A DNA stretch of 64,000 nt, taken from Candidatus Mesenet endosymbiont of Phosphuga atrata (GTDB taxonomy: Bacteria > Pseudomonadota > Alphaproteobacteria > Rickettsiales > Anaplasmataceae). The translations under genes and the position numbers were made by a program. This document shows, piece after piece, positions 26,637-36,304 of the stretch; within the stretch, counting starts at the first letter, position 1, and each line of letters starts with the position of its first letter. Under the pieces are notes generated by a model. It saw only the letters and a list, made by a program, of their open reading frames with translations. It was not told where the DNA came from and ran no database searches. The stretch spans positions 310,001 through 374,000 of the forward strand of contig NZ_OZ026541.1 in NCBI RefSeq assembly GCF_964020175.1. Reading direction: 5' to 3'.

Positions 26637-27453
26637 ACTGACAGAAGAATTTAAATATACTATCAGAATCCTGATTTAATATTTTTCTAAAAAGCAATAT
26701 ATCAAGAAAAGTTTGCATTGGCGTTTTATCATAGCAATATTTGTCTGATTGTTTCGTTGTAAGAACGCAACCAACATCAATTTGTAGGTCTTCTAAAGAA
26801 CTATATTTCTAAAGATGATTTGCATAGTTTTGTGAAGCATATGCCATTAGTTTGCAGAGTTAGTTCTGGAATGATCAATGTTTTCAATTCCCAAATAAAG
26901 CATGGTTTTCCGGCTTACCGCAATATTCTGTACCTCTATCAGTCAAAATGCGCAATATCAAAGAATGGCTATCATTTAGCAAGAGGTAATTGCTGTCTTA
27001 TCGACTTAGCAAACGAGAATAAGTATCGATAAAGGTCTAGCTGGTAAATTCGCCCATTATATTACCCACGTAATATGTATCCTGAGAACCCAGATAACCT
27101 GTGTTTCAATTTTATCATCTTTGTTCTTTCACTTTTTCTAAAGCTGTTAGAATTATTCCATCTTTTTGCTTCTAGTGCTTTAAGTCTTTTCTTAAAAGTC
27201 TCAACTATCCACCTTCAGATATTATTTTTTTCTCAGCTCATTTTTTATATGCTGGAAATTCTGTTGCTATACAGATCTTTCTACATCTTCAGAGACTCTG
27301 TTTGCAAACTTTCTTACTTATCTTATGTAATCTCCTCCATTTTCGTATAACTCCTTGAAGCGATAAAATTTGAATATCCCATACGCTTGTGACACATTTC
27401 CTAGTTGTTTTGCTAAAATCCTAGTTTTAGTATTTTTTTTGTATTGTATTCAT
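26637..27453 (-). pseudogene. decayed IS481/IS3-like transposase
   Basis: Starting at the ATG at 27453 the minus strand encodes MNTIQKK, and then, through many stops and frame changes, pieces typical of an integrase-type transposase. These include FKELYENGGDY, FIDTYSR, ILTDRGTEYCGKPENH and a C-terminal KTPMQTFLD. The order and spacing are right for one full-length gene of about 270 codons, so this is a whole element destroyed by point decay. The neighbouring ORF at 27494 stops near its left edge. Confidence 0.7.
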
Positions 27454-27493
27454 TTCTCTTATTTTTTGTTATTTTTTTGTTCTAAGTGTCAGT

Positions 27494-27943
27494 TCAAGTT
27501 TTATTTAATACACCTAAATCTTCAGGGTTTATATAATCATATAATTTTCTAGTATAGATAGGATCAATAATGAGTTTTTCTAAATAAGAAATAACTTGCG
27601 TAACATTAAGAGTCTTCTTTAATTCTTCATTCTTTTTAGAGTTTTTATAATCTTCAGCTAGGCAATTTATTATAAAAGAAAAAAAGTTTATCTCCTCTTG
27701 ATTATAAACAAGAGATACCTTACTAATGCTTTCATCATTACCCTTACCTATTGGTTGAATTTTAACTCCATCATACGTAAAAAGCTTACGATTTTTATAA
27801 TCATTAGAGCAATATTGAGCTACATCATGCGCTGTAGATATTTCAACATTATCACCTTTTTCATTCTGAAAACAAATAATTCCTTGGTCTATTTTTGTTA
27901 TCTTTACCTCTTTTGAATTTGTAATGAGGAATATTTCTTGCAA
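27494..27943 (-). CDS. hypothetical protein, possibly cut short by IS481 insertion
   Basis: A 149-residue soluble protein. The N-terminal part is beta-rich (EIFLITNSKEVKITKIDQG) and the C-terminal part helical (NFFSFIINCLAEDYK). I do not recognise it. Its stop falls within about 10 bp of the expected left end of the IS481-like remnant, so the true C-terminus may be lost and the last residues (VLNKT) may be new. No strong ribosome-binding site is visible. Confidence 0.5.
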   Translation of the reverse strand: MQEIFLITNSKEVKITKIDQGIICFQNEKGDNVEISTAHDVAQYCSNDYKNRKLFTYDGVKIQPIGKGNDESISKVSLVYNQEEINFFSFIINCLAEDYKNSKKNEELKKTLNVTQVISYLEKLIIDPIYTRKLYDYINPEDLGVLNKT

Positions 27944-28054
27944 TGTTTTAAGAAATTCATAATATTATTTAGGATATATTACTTACTTTACTATTAATGT
28001 ATTACGTTATTAATAATAGTAAAGCTTTGTCAATATAAAAATAAAAATTTTAAA

Positions 28055-29737
28055 CTAAAGCAATTTAGTTACATCAACCACATTTACTAATTCATCTATA
28101 TCTGATATTCCAGTTAGAACTTTTTGTTGTGCATCATGCAAAATAGAAACAAAGCCCCTTTGTTCTATGTATTGAACAACTGACCTGTAACTAGTACCGG
28201 ATGTAATTAGTTCATCAAGACTCAAATCGAAGGATAAAACCTCGCATATAGCTACGCGACCCTTATAACCAGTACCAAAGCACTTTTCACATCCAGTATG
28301 ACAATAGATATTTTCTTGTTTGCTAATATTTAAAATAGAGCAGTCTTCATCTGTTGCAGGATACTGTTTCTTACAATCTACGCATAACCTACGCATTAAA
28401 CGTTGAGAAATTATGCATGTAATTGACCCAGACAGCATGTACACTGGTACACCGATATCTCTTAAACGAAGTATTGCACTTACTGAATCACTTGCATGTA
28501 AAGTGGTAAATACTCTATGACCTGTGATTGATGCACGCAGTGCGGAAGTTGCACTTTGCTGATCTCTTATCTCACCAATAAGGATAACATCTGGATCCTG
28601 ACTCATAATTGAGCGAATACTGTCAGTAAAAGACATATTATCAATTTCACTCATGCTTGATTGTCTGATTGTAGGCAAGCTGTATTCAACTGGATCCTCT
28701 ATCGTCATGATATTTATTTGTGTAGAGTTTATTTGGTTAAGCAGCGAGTAAAGAGTTGTAGTTTTGCCGCTACCTGTAGGTCCGGTTACAATAATTACAC
28801 CCTCAGGTTTTTTCAGTAACTTTGTTATTAAATCTTGATTATGTTCACTAAATCCTAGTTCATTTACTGGAAGAAGAGCTTGTTCTCTATCTAGTATGCG
28901 CAAAACAACGTTTTCTCCATGTATAGTAGGTTGAGTTGAAATACGCAAATCTATATTACGTCCAAACATATTACAACTTATTTTACCATCTTGTGGAGTT
29001 CTGTTTTTTACTATGTTAATGTTAGATAAAATCTTAATTCTTACTAAGATAGCGTTCCAATAATCTTTATGAAAACTACATATTTGCTGCAGGTAACCAT
29101 CTAGACGGTAGCGGAGCCTAATAAACATCTGCTCTGGTTCAAGATGAATATCAGAGGCATTTTTTCTAACCGCATCTATAAGTATTGCATCAACTAGCCT
29201 AACTGTGGGATTCTCATAAGATTCTAATTCTTCTCTCTTATCAGTACCACTCTCTATTTCTTGTAGTATACTGTTAATAGACATTTCATAGCCATAAAAT
29301 TGATCTATTAATTGTATTATTTCAGCTTCTGAAGCATAGATTGGTGTAATTTTGTTATATTCTTGAGGTAAACAGCGTTTTATTTTATCTAATGTTGTTA
29401 TATCATTTACGTCAGGTAGAGCAATGTATATATTATTTTCTTTGGCAAAAACTGGCAAAGCTTTGTACTCTAAAGCTTTTTCTTTCGTAATTAGTTTTAT
29501 TAGATATGGATCAATTATAACTGATTTAAGGTCGAAATCTTTTAGATCTGAGGGAGCTAAAATGCTATTTAGTGTATTGTCTGTGGTAAACCCAAGCTCA
29601 ACTAAAATCCTTTCTAGCGTTTTATCTTGAGATTCTTTGTGAATTCTTATAGCAATGTCTAACTGATCTTGTGATATCAGACCTTGAGCTAACAGCTCAT
29701 AAATAATTAAAGAATACCCATTGTTATTTTTTTTCAT
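28055..29737 (-). CDS. GspE/PilB-family secretion or pilus assembly ATPase
   Basis: A 560-residue hexameric ATPase that powers type II secretion or type IV pilus assembly at the inner membrane. Residues 1-140 form the N-terminal MshEN-like domain (LLAQGLISQDQLDIAIRIHK). The motor domain has Walker A GPTGSGKTTTLYSLL near residue 318, the Asp box, Walker B with DPDVILIGEIRDQQSA and the His box. A zinc-binding loop is made of CVDC and, after a longer insert, CEKC. The only visible partner is GspF at 46.5-47.9 kb. No secretin or pseudopilin is seen here, so its job is uncertain. Confidence 0.93.
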   Translation of the reverse strand: MKKNNNGYSLIIYELLAQGLISQDQLDIAIRIHKESQDKTLERILVELGFTTDNTLNSILAPSDLKDFDLKSVIIDPYLIKLITKEKALEYKALPVFAKENNIYIALPDVNDITTLDKIKRCLPQEYNKITPIYASEAEIIQLIDQFYGYEMSINSILQEIESGTDKREELESYENPTVRLVDAILIDAVRKNASDIHLEPEQMFIRLRYRLDGYLQQICSFHKDYWNAILVRIKILSNINIVKNRTPQDGKISCNMFGRNIDLRISTQPTIHGENVVLRILDREQALLPVNELGFSEHNQDLITKLLKKPEGVIIVTGPTGSGKTTTLYSLLNQINSTQINIMTIEDPVEYSLPTIRQSSMSEIDNMSFTDSIRSIMSQDPDVILIGEIRDQQSATSALRASITGHRVFTTLHASDSVSAILRLRDIGVPVYMLSGSITCIISQRLMRRLCVDCKKQYPATDEDCSILNISKQENIYCHTGCEKCFGTGYKGRVAICEVLSFDLSLDELITSGTSYRSVVQYIEQRGFVSILHDAQQKVLTGISDIDELVNVVDVTKLL

Positions 29738-29796
29738 AAAAAAAGTACCCCTAGCAATTGTCTTTATTTAACATAAAATAGTTACTATTTACCTAA

Positions 29797-30693
29797 ATGG
29801 CTGTGATGCACAGAAGTTTAACTAAAATATCTGACTTATCTTTAAAGGATATTGATGAAATAATAAAATTGGGAAGGGAGTACATAAATGGTAAAAAAAG
29901 CAATATATTAAAGCAAAAAACAATTATTAACTTGTTTTTTGAAAGCTCAACTCGTACTCTATCTTCCTTTGAAATAGCTACAAAAGATTTGGGTGCAAAC
30001 GTTATTACCATTCCAGTTGATTCTTCTTCGGTAAGCAAAGGAGAAACTATAGTGGATACAGTAAGAACGCTAAATGCAATGAAGCCAGATTTTATGATTG
30101 TAAGACATAGATGTAGTGGTATTATGGCTACTATGGCAAAAAGCACAAAATGCAGTATAATCAATGCTGGTGATGGTAGCTATGAACATCCAACGCAAGC
30201 TCTGGCTGATTACTTAGTAATAAAGCATTTTAAATCTAAAATAGAAGGGTTAAAAATTGCAATATGTGGTGATGTTCTGCATAGCAGAGTTGCAAGATCA
30301 AACATTAGGTTGCTAAGTAGACTAGGGGCAAAAGTTAGTATAATTGGACCGCCAACTCTTATATGTAGCAATTTTCCTGAAGTAGAATCAATATGTCATT
30401 CACTAGAAGAAGGCATAAAAGATATCGATGTTCTAATGCTGCTTAGAGTTCAACGGGAACGTATGCAAGAGGGTGCTTTTATTCCTTCAGAACAAGAATA
30501 TTTTCACTTATATGGCTTAGATGAAGAAAAGTTATCATACGCAAAACATGATATGATTATAATGCATCCAGGACCGGTTAATAGAGGAAAGGAAATTAGC
30601 TACCAATTGGCAAATAGTAGTGAAGTCATTTTAAAGCAAGTAGAATTTGGGCTTGCTATAAGGAAGGCTGTGCTACATTATTTTGCTGTCTAA
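29797..30693 (+). CDS. pyrB: aspartate carbamoyltransferase, catalytic subunit
   Basis: Joins carbamoyl phosphate and aspartate in the first committed pyrimidine step. The protein has 298 residues. The carbamoyl-phosphate loop FFESSTRTLSSFE is near residue 48, followed by SVSKGETIVDT, VRHRCSGI, GDGSYEHPTQALADYL, CGDVLHSRVARSN and IMHPGPVNRGKEIS. It is complete. It diverges from the GspE-like gene, with 59 bp between the starts. With pyrG at 36.7 kb and tmk at the right edge, pyrimidine synthesis is represented. Confidence 0.97.
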   Translation: MAVMHRSLTKISDLSLKDIDEIIKLGREYINGKKSNILKQKTIINLFFESSTRTLSSFEIATKDLGANVITIPVDSSSVSKGETIVDTVRTLNAMKPDFMIVRHRCSGIMATMAKSTKCSIINAGDGSYEHPTQALADYLVIKHFKSKIEGLKIAICGDVLHSRVARSNIRLLSRLGAKVSIIGPPTLICSNFPEVESICHSLEEGIKDIDVLMLLRVQRERMQEGAFIPSEQEYFHLYGLDEEKLSYAKHDMIIMHPGPVNRGKEISYQLANSSEVILKQVEFGLAIRKAVLHYFAV

Positions 30694-30765
30694 AATAGTT
30701 AAAATATTAATATAAAGTTAATATTCTAAAGATATAATTAAAAAAATTAATTACAGTAACGTATT

Positions 30766-31668
30766 ATGAAAACCTCAAGTTGCAATGCAAATATTTTTTC
30801 AAAACACCCAGATATACAAAAATATATACCGCTAGAGATCACAAAAGGAAAGTACATAGCTACCACTAAGAATCCTTATGATCAGTTGGTTAAAAATTAT
30901 GAAGCAAATATAGAGTTAAACGACGAGATAATAGGCACTTTTTCTACACAATGGTATTTTTATTATGGTGATCAATTTGGAATGAATGATTTTTACTCAA
31001 GAGGGATAAAAAATATAGAACAAATACCACTAGGAAAAGATGGTGATATATTTTTAAAAGTAGTTAAAGTAGAAAATGATGACTATAACTTAGCTATTTG
31101 CGATGAAAATGGTGTGCTTAGTGCTAATCCGTTTTTAATAGATAAAAAGCATTTTCCTACTTTGGAAAACAATGATCTTAAACAACATGCAAATGAAAAT
31201 ATATCTTTTATTGTCAAAAAAGGACACGTAATGAAGGATAAAACAGGTAAGGAAGTAGAAGTTGATGGCAAAAGTTTCTTTACTGCAGATTTTTATAGAA
31301 TTAATGATCAAACGAAACCTATAGGAGAGCTATATTGTGGCTATGGTATATATGCTGATATTGATGATCGTAACATTTCAAGTTTTTACTATCATTATTG
31401 GCCCGCAGATATAAGCTTTTCCATATCAGATAAAAATGATTTAACTTTGGCTTTATTTAATGATAGTAATGATAAATATCCATATTATTTAGGTCTAACT
31501 AATTTAGAAGGTAGAGCCTATCCAATTGCCGGTATTGGGCACCTCGATAAAACTCAGAATGTAGGAAATCTTTTTAATATAGAAAAAAGCGTGTGTGAAA
31601 ACTTACACAGTAATACTACTTTTAATACAATACCAGAATCTTTTGTTACAGATTTTGCTTACATATAA
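30766..31668 (+). CDS. hypothetical protein
   Basis: A 300-residue soluble protein, rich in aromatic and Asp/Asn residues, with no signal peptide and no domain that I recognise. Aromatic stretches such as TFSTQWYFYYGDQFGMNDFY and SSFYYHYWPADISFSISDKN suggest a compact beta-rich fold. It follows pyrB by 72 bp and ends just before a hairpin terminator at 31679-31719. Codon use looks like the surroundings, giving no sign of recent transfer. Confidence 0.75.
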   Translation: MKTSSCNANIFSKHPDIQKYIPLEITKGKYIATTKNPYDQLVKNYEANIELNDEIIGTFSTQWYFYYGDQFGMNDFYSRGIKNIEQIPLGKDGDIFLKVVKVENDDYNLAICDENGVLSANPFLIDKKHFPTLENNDLKQHANENISFIVKKGHVMKDKTGKEVEVDGKSFFTADFYRINDQTKPIGELYCGYGIYADIDDRNISSFYYHYWPADISFSISDKNDLTLALFNDSNDKYPYYLGLTNLEGRAYPIAGIGHLDKTQNVGNLFNIEKSVCENLHSNTTFNTIPESFVTDFAYI

Positions 31669-31678
31669 TTGATTTAGT

Positions 31679-31719
31679 AACCTGTCTTCAAACTAGGTCG
31701 GTAAATTTGGAGACGGGTT
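31679..31719 (+). terminator. Rho-independent terminator between convergent genes
   Basis: A 14-bp stem with two G-T pairs (AACCTGTCTTCAAA with TTTGGAGACGGGTT) and a 13-nt loop is followed by TTCTTTTTTT. It lies between the gene ending at 31668 and hemD ending at 31720, and could serve the + strand gene. Confidence 0.75.
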
Positions 31720-32430
31720 CTAATGTTCTTTTTTTAATTTAATAATACAATCTAGCATACTTTCCTGCGTTGGTTGGTTAGAGGTAACAATGTTTTTCCA
31801 ATGGTAATGAGCTAAATTTCCTGTTATCTTCTCACTCATACTACATGCCGTTGTATTTCTAATATGATCAAGCAGATTACTTTTCTCTACTAAAGAACAA
31901 AATATTTTTGCTGTTCTAGCAGAGAAAAAGGGAGCTTCTCTTATAAGATTTGTTAATAAAAATTTCTTACATTTTTCTGTTAATTTTTTTCTGCTAATAG
32001 ATTCATATAATATTGTCTCCTCTACAGTAAATCCTTTTTCAGTTAGCACTTTCTTGAAATTGAACGATATTTCTTTGCCCCTTACATATAAAAATTTAAG
32101 CTCTTGCGAATAATGTTCTTTAATATACAATATTAAATCGCTTACATTACCGTTTGCTGATGCTACATTTGCAAATCCAAGCTCTTTTGCAATTTTCATA
32201 GTACTGTTGCCAACAGTGATAATTGGGTAATTTCTTTTCTGAGATATTTTACTTAAAGCTCTAATGCTATTACTACTGGTAGATACTATAACATCGAAAT
32301 CTTGTGCAAGTTTAGTTTCTAGGTATTTTATTTTAAACATTGGTTCAATATGTACTTTATAACCATATTTTTCTAGTATGCTTTTTGTTTTTTTAGAATC
32401 TAGTAAAGGACGGGTTAGCAGTAAGGCCAT
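31720..32430 (-). CDS. hemD: uroporphyrinogen-III synthase
   Basis: Cyclises hydroxymethylbilane to uroporphyrinogen III with inversion of ring D, in heme synthesis. The family is poorly conserved, but the plan is clear in 236 residues: the start MALLLTRPLLDSKKTKSILE, the VIVSTSSNSIRALSK strand-helix, FLYVRGKEISFNFKKVL, and the second domain with APFFSARTAKIFCSLV. The start overlaps the stop of the upstream gene by one base, so the two are coupled. The ccmB heme-exporter gene lies at 57.8 kb. Confidence 0.9.
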   Translation of the reverse strand: MALLLTRPLLDSKKTKSILEKYGYKVHIEPMFKIKYLETKLAQDFDVIVSTSSNSIRALSKISQKRNYPIITVGNSTMKIAKELGFANVASANGNVSDLILYIKEHYSQELKFLYVRGKEISFNFKKVLTEKGFTVEETILYESISRKKLTEKCKKFLLTNLIREAPFFSARTAKIFCSLVEKSNLLDHIRNTTACSMSEKITGNLAHYHWKNIVTSNQPTQESMLDCIIKLKKEH

Positions 32431-33122
32431 TAATTCCTCATTAATATTACATTTCTAGGCATTATATTTTGAAGTAACTGATAAGCTATACAATAGCTTT
32501 GAGCTGCATTAGAAATAGTAAATAATGCATAATATATAACGTAATTAACAAAAAAAGTCGGTAATTTTATCAATGCAATATTTAGTAATAAAATATAGTT
32601 TTGCGGATTGTAATAAAAAAATTTGTTTTTTAGATATAATACCTTTAAGTTAACATGATATAATTTTGCTTCTTGAGTAATATTAAAATTAAGCAGGCAA
32701 TCATTTAATCTTTGAGCAAGTTTGATATGAGCACGCTCTTTGCACCATGTGTTTAGCAAGGCTTTAACTTTCTTCTTATTTAATGGATGTTTAGTGTAGA
32801 CGTATATTACTCCACGATAAAGCTTTACAAACTCAAAGCAAGACTTAACTCTATAGGCTGCATATCTTTTTCCAAGATATATATATTTGCCTTCATTAGA
32901 GTTAGTATTGTGAGATAGGAGTAATTGTAGATATTTCTGTTTCTTTATGATAAATCTTGAATTCTTTTTGATCTTATATTTTATTAGTGCAAGAGAAGTC
33001 TGAGCTGGTGCAATAACAACAACAGTTTTCATATTATGATCTATCATAATAGATAGTTCTTTCTGATTTGACGAAAAAAACAAGGAAAAATGAATAATGT
33101 TTTTCCTGTGAAAGATGTACAT
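32430..33122 (-). CDS. degenerate YgjP/DUF45-like metallopeptidase homologue
   Basis: A 230-residue protein laid out like the YgjP/DUF45 (SprT-like) metal-dependent hydrolases. It has an N-terminal beta half with GKYIYLGKRYAAYRV, a helical middle LLNTWCKERAHIKLAQRL, a linker VLYLKNKFFYYNP where the family has WGSC, and a helix NYVIYYALFTISN. In active relatives that helix is YVVxHELAH, so both metal-binding His and the catalytic Glu are replaced (Tyr, Tyr, Phe). It is therefore predicted to be inactive. It is coupled to hemD by a one-base overlap. The match is by pattern only. Confidence 0.6.
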   Translation of the reverse strand: MYIFHRKNIIHFSLFFSSNQKELSIMIDHNMKTVVVIAPAQTSLALIKYKIKKNSRFIIKKQKYLQLLLSHNTNSNEGKYIYLGKRYAAYRVKSCFEFVKLYRGVIYVYTKHPLNKKKVKALLNTWCKERAHIKLAQRLNDCLLNFNITQEAKLYHVNLKVLYLKNKFFYYNPQNYILLLNIALIKLPTFFVNYVIYYALFTISNAAQSYCIAYQLLQNIMPRNVILMRN

Positions 33123-33214
33123 ATATCGATAAAATGCTCATTATAGAATATATTATTGTAAAATTAAGCTTGAAAATGTTTTTTTATAAATGTATAATTT
33201 TTTAATAATTATAC

Positions 33215-35035
33215 ATGAGAGATAAAATGGTGAAAATCGTTAATAATGAAGGATATAACCTTGTAACGCACTTGACTGATTTACAAAAACAATATCAATA
33301 TGAAGATAATTGTGGCTTAAAGGCTTTAATAGAAACATTAAATAAAGCATTAGAAAAGAGCAAAATAAACAAAGATGAGAGTATAAATTTACATGTATAT
33401 TCTTTGTATGAACTATATCATTACACAGTTAATTTAGAACCTAAAGAGAATAAAAGACGTGAAAGAATGTTAGAAATTCTCAATTCAAAATTAGATGTTT
33501 TACTCAAAGGTGTTCCTAAATTTTTTAAAGATGCTTTTGAAAACCGAGAGCTATATTTATATTCTAATAAAAATATGGATCTTTTTTCATTTTTAAAGAA
33601 TAATACACTACTTCCTCTTTTTCACAAAGATAATGGCACTATACGAGGATGTGATGAATTGGAAAAAATCATACCATCTATAAGAGATAGCATAAGTGGA
33701 GAAATTGAAAGAATAAATGGATTTATAACTAATCCACCACAACTAGATTATACTGCACAAGAAAAGCAAAAATTGCCTTTCTTTGAGCTGCTTAAGTCTA
33801 TAATAAGCCCAGAAATAGCTCAAAAGTATAATTATGAATTTCTTACTTCGGCGATAAGCTCAAAATTAAAAGTTGAACAATCACGTTTTAGAGCTGTGCA
33901 ATTAGAAAGAAACGAGGATTTAGGAGATAATGATCATAGATTAGGGATAGATTGGAATGGCAACGATCACACGGATAGAACTAGTAAAAACTTTTTTTCT
34001 CATGTACATCCAGCATGCCTTTCTGAAGAGGAAGATTATAACTCATCTAACATAAAGATTAAAGATGAAAATGGAGTAACTAAGACGCTTGATCATTTTT
34101 TGCAAGGGTATCTTGAGGTAATTAAGGAAAGACATAGAATAGAAGAAATTACTATGCGTGATAATTATACACCTGAATTCCACAGTCACATTTTTTTAGC
34201 AGAAGATCATCAAAATACTAACCCATCTCCAGAGCAAAAAGAACATGCAAGATTAAAATTAGAATGTAAAGCACCAAAACACGTTTTTAATTACACTCAA
34301 AACTTTTTTATCAGAATGGCTTTTAAAGCTACTGAAGAACCTTATGTATACAAGATGACCAAAGAAGGCCGTGATGAATATCATCACAACATGATATTTT
34401 ATAAATCTTCATTTAGAGATAGTGATTATATATATGCAGCTGATGATACTACTCAAGTTACTGAAATAACAGAATCGACATATCAGCAGGCAGCGTCAAG
34501 TGTTTGTGGCAGAATAATAAAGCAAGCTGACCAGAAAAGCTATTTAACTATGGCTATGCATTTGGTGCCAATTAATAGTTCACAAGGGATTTATACTGGT
34601 GAAACAATAAATCCACAATTAATCTCACGGGGTTCTGCAGATATAGATGATGAGGATGGTGTTGAGTGTGATGGCCAAAGCTCACATTCTCGTATTGACA
34701 TCACAAGTAACTCAGAAGCACAAAATTTGTCTAAAGGTAGATTAGAAGCTAGTTCTTTTAAAATACAATCAATCAACTTTGATCGTGTGTCAGCATTAGT
34801 AGCAAATAAAAAATTATATCAAGTATCAACAAATGATACACAGCCAGTTGAAGCTTGTATTCAAGCTATGCAGGAAAAGATGAATAGAATTACAGGGAAA
34901 GAAAATAATCTATCTAGTTCTCCAAGGCCTAGTGCTCCACCACAATCACAGTGCTCAACCAGGCCTGCAAGTCCATTGATTGGTGCAGCTTGCCCCTCTC
35001 AACATACATTTTTTTTAATACAGATCAAAACTTAA
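33215..35035 (+). CDS. large hypothetical protein, frame broken at poly-T near its end
   Basis: A 606-residue soluble protein of unknown function. Residues 1-250 are helical and charged. Near residue 260 is an SKNFFSHVHPACLSEEED segment, followed by mixed structure around residues 310-430. The last 60 residues are Ser/Pro-rich (SSSPRPSAPPQSQCSTRPAS). The frame ends 20 bp after a run of eight T residues (35009-35016). A -1 shift there enters the 35289-ending frame and gives a 691-residue product with a matching Ser/Pro-rich tail. The start has no strong ribosome-binding site. Confidence 0.7.
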   Translation: MRDKMVKIVNNEGYNLVTHLTDLQKQYQYEDNCGLKALIETLNKALEKSKINKDESINLHVYSLYELYHYTVNLEPKENKRRERMLEILNSKLDVLLKGVPKFFKDAFENRELYLYSNKNMDLFSFLKNNTLLPLFHKDNGTIRGCDELEKIIPSIRDSISGEIERINGFITNPPQLDYTAQEKQKLPFFELLKSIISPEIAQKYNYEFLTSAISSKLKVEQSRFRAVQLERNEDLGDNDHRLGIDWNGNDHTDRTSKNFFSHVHPACLSEEEDYNSSNIKIKDENGVTKTLDHFLQGYLEVIKERHRIEEITMRDNYTPEFHSHIFLAEDHQNTNPSPEQKEHARLKLECKAPKHVFNYTQNFFIRMAFKATEEPYVYKMTKEGRDEYHHNMIFYKSSFRDSDYIYAADDTTQVTEITESTYQQAASSVCGRIIKQADQKSYLTMAMHLVPINSSQGIYTGETINPQLISRGSADIDDEDGVECDGQSSHSRIDITSNSEAQNLSKGRLEASSFKIQSINFDRVSALVANKKLYQVSTNDTQPVEACIQAMQEKMNRITGKENNLSSSPRPSAPPQSQCSTRPASPLIGAACPSQHTFFLIQIKT

Positions 35036-35289
35036 AAAATATAGATCTATGTTCAGGAGAAAACTGGAGCATACCTAATACTCCATCACCAACGCCACAC
35101 TCAAGTAGATCTTCAAGTCCAGTAGGTAACCCTGGACACATAGATTTTGCTAATCTCAATGGTTCACGACTACCAGAAGAAAATGATGAGTCATTTATAG
35201 TGATTACACCAATTGGATCTCCATCATCTAGTTTAGATAATGATATAGAAGTATTAGAATGTGATAGTAAAAATAAAAAGGTAATATAG
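35017..35289 (+). pseudogene. out-of-frame C-terminal part of the preceding protein
   Basis: From the T8 run this frame reads NTDQNLKNIDLCSGENWSIP, then a Ser/Pro-rich stretch (TPSPTPHSSRSSSPVGNPG), and an acidic end. Its composition continues that of the preceding protein. A frame-internal ATG at 34951 exists but overlaps the upstream coding region. I read it as the displaced end of the gene at 33215, restored by one extra T or by -1 slippage. Confidence 0.6.
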
Positions 35290-35300
35290 GAATAAAAAAA

Positions 35301-35326
35301 CTCCATGAAAAGTTTCATGGAGCTTT
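35301..35326 (+). terminator. Rho-independent terminator
   Basis: A perfect 10-bp stem CTCCATGAAA / TTTCATGGAG with a 2-nt AG spacer (in practice a 4-6 nt loop) is followed by CTTTT and preceded by seven A residues, so it could act in both directions. It closes the unit ending at 35289. Confidence 0.8.
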
Positions 35327-35394
35327 TAAACAAGAATTTATTGTAATATTGTGTATATTCTCTAAACTTTGTGTTTTATTAAGTTTGTAAAGAT

Positions 35395-35652
35395 GTGTTA
35401 AAGAAAGGTCTTATAGAATTTGAAGGTGTAATCACTGCTGCATTACCTGATGCAAATTTTAAAGTCAAGCTCAGTAATGGCCATGAGTTAACTGTTTTTC
35501 TTGCAAATAGAATGCGGCAATCATCACAAAGAAAAATTAATATTTCAGTTGGTGATAGGGTTTTAGTTGAAGTAAGTACTGCTTGCAGTAATATAAAAGA
35601 CATAAAAGGACGTATTGTGCGGAGGTTGAAGAACGTCAGTGAAAATAAGTAA
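35395..35652 (+). CDS. infA: translation initiation factor IF-1
   Basis: An S1/OB-fold factor binding the ribosomal A site during initiation. The 85-residue protein contains FEGVITAALPDANFKVKLSN, HELTVFLANRMRQ and GDRVLVEVSTACSNIKDIKG, all typical of IF-1. The start is GTG at 35395. An ATG two bases earlier runs into a stop after one codon, so it cannot be the start. It overlaps the maf-like gene by 14 bp, a pairing common in alphaproteobacteria. Confidence 0.95.
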   Translation: MLKKGLIEFEGVITAALPDANFKVKLSNGHELTVFLANRMRQSSQRKINISVGDRVLVEVSTACSNIKDIKGRIVRRLKNVSENK

Positions 35653-36244
35653 TTTAATACTTGCGTCATCTTCAAAGCAGCGTTTAGATTTACTAAATCA
35701 AATAAATGTATCTCCTGGACTAATTGTATCGCCAGATATAGATGAGTCACTTAACAAGAAAGCATTGCCAAAGCAATATTCAATTCGCATGGCGCAAAGT
35801 AAAGTACATGCAGTAAGAAAGTCATATTCTGATTACTTTATACTAAGTGCTGATACAGTTGTTTCATGCGGAAGAAGAGTATTGCCAAAAACAGAAACTA
35901 AACAAGAAGCAGAAAAATGTATACGTCTGTTATCAGGGAGGAGACATAGAGTCTACACTACTATTTGTTTGCTAACACCAAATGATAGTGTGCATGTTAA
36001 AAGTACTATGACGATAATAAAATTTAAACGTTTAACTGAGCAAGAAATAAGCAATTACTTACTGTCAAGTCAATGGAACGGTAAAGCAGGAGGATGCAAC
36101 CTACAAGGTATAACAGGGATGTTTATATTATGGCTGCGAGGGTCATACTTTTCTGCTATTGGGTTGCCCCTATATGAAACTTATTGTTTATTAAGTCAAT
36201 ATGGATTACTGGAAGATAGCATTGTAGATATACAAAAACTTTAA
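35639..36244 (+). CDS. Maf-family nucleotide pyrophosphatase
   Basis: A house-cleaning NTP pyrophosphatase acting on non-canonical or pyrimidine nucleotides. The 201-residue protein opens with ILASSSKQRLDLLNQI, the phosphate-binding motif. The catalytic Asp lies in FILSADTVVSCGRRVLPKT, followed by LLSGRRHRVYTT, a lysine/glutamine motif in WNGKAGGCNLQGITGMF, and IGLPLYETYCLL. The start is GTG at 35639, within infA. GGAGG lies 13 bp upstream, rather far. Confidence 0.92.
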   Translation: MKISNLILASSSKQRLDLLNQINVSPGLIVSPDIDESLNKKALPKQYSIRMAQSKVHAVRKSYSDYFILSADTVVSCGRRVLPKTETKQEAEKCIRLLSGRRHRVYTTICLLTPNDSVHVKSTMTIIKFKRLTEQEISNYLLSSQWNGKAGGCNLQGITGMFILWLRGSYFSAIGLPLYETYCLLSQYGLLEDSIVDIQKL

Positions 36245-36304
36245 ATTTTTATAGAATATAGTAAATAATTTATTATACTATATCCTTTAAGATGAGAGGA
36301 ACTT

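Noticed and set aside
26820-27350. + strand ORFs of 70-91 codons
   Set aside because: They are antisense to the decayed IS481-like transposase, whose protein fragments read clearly on the minus strand.
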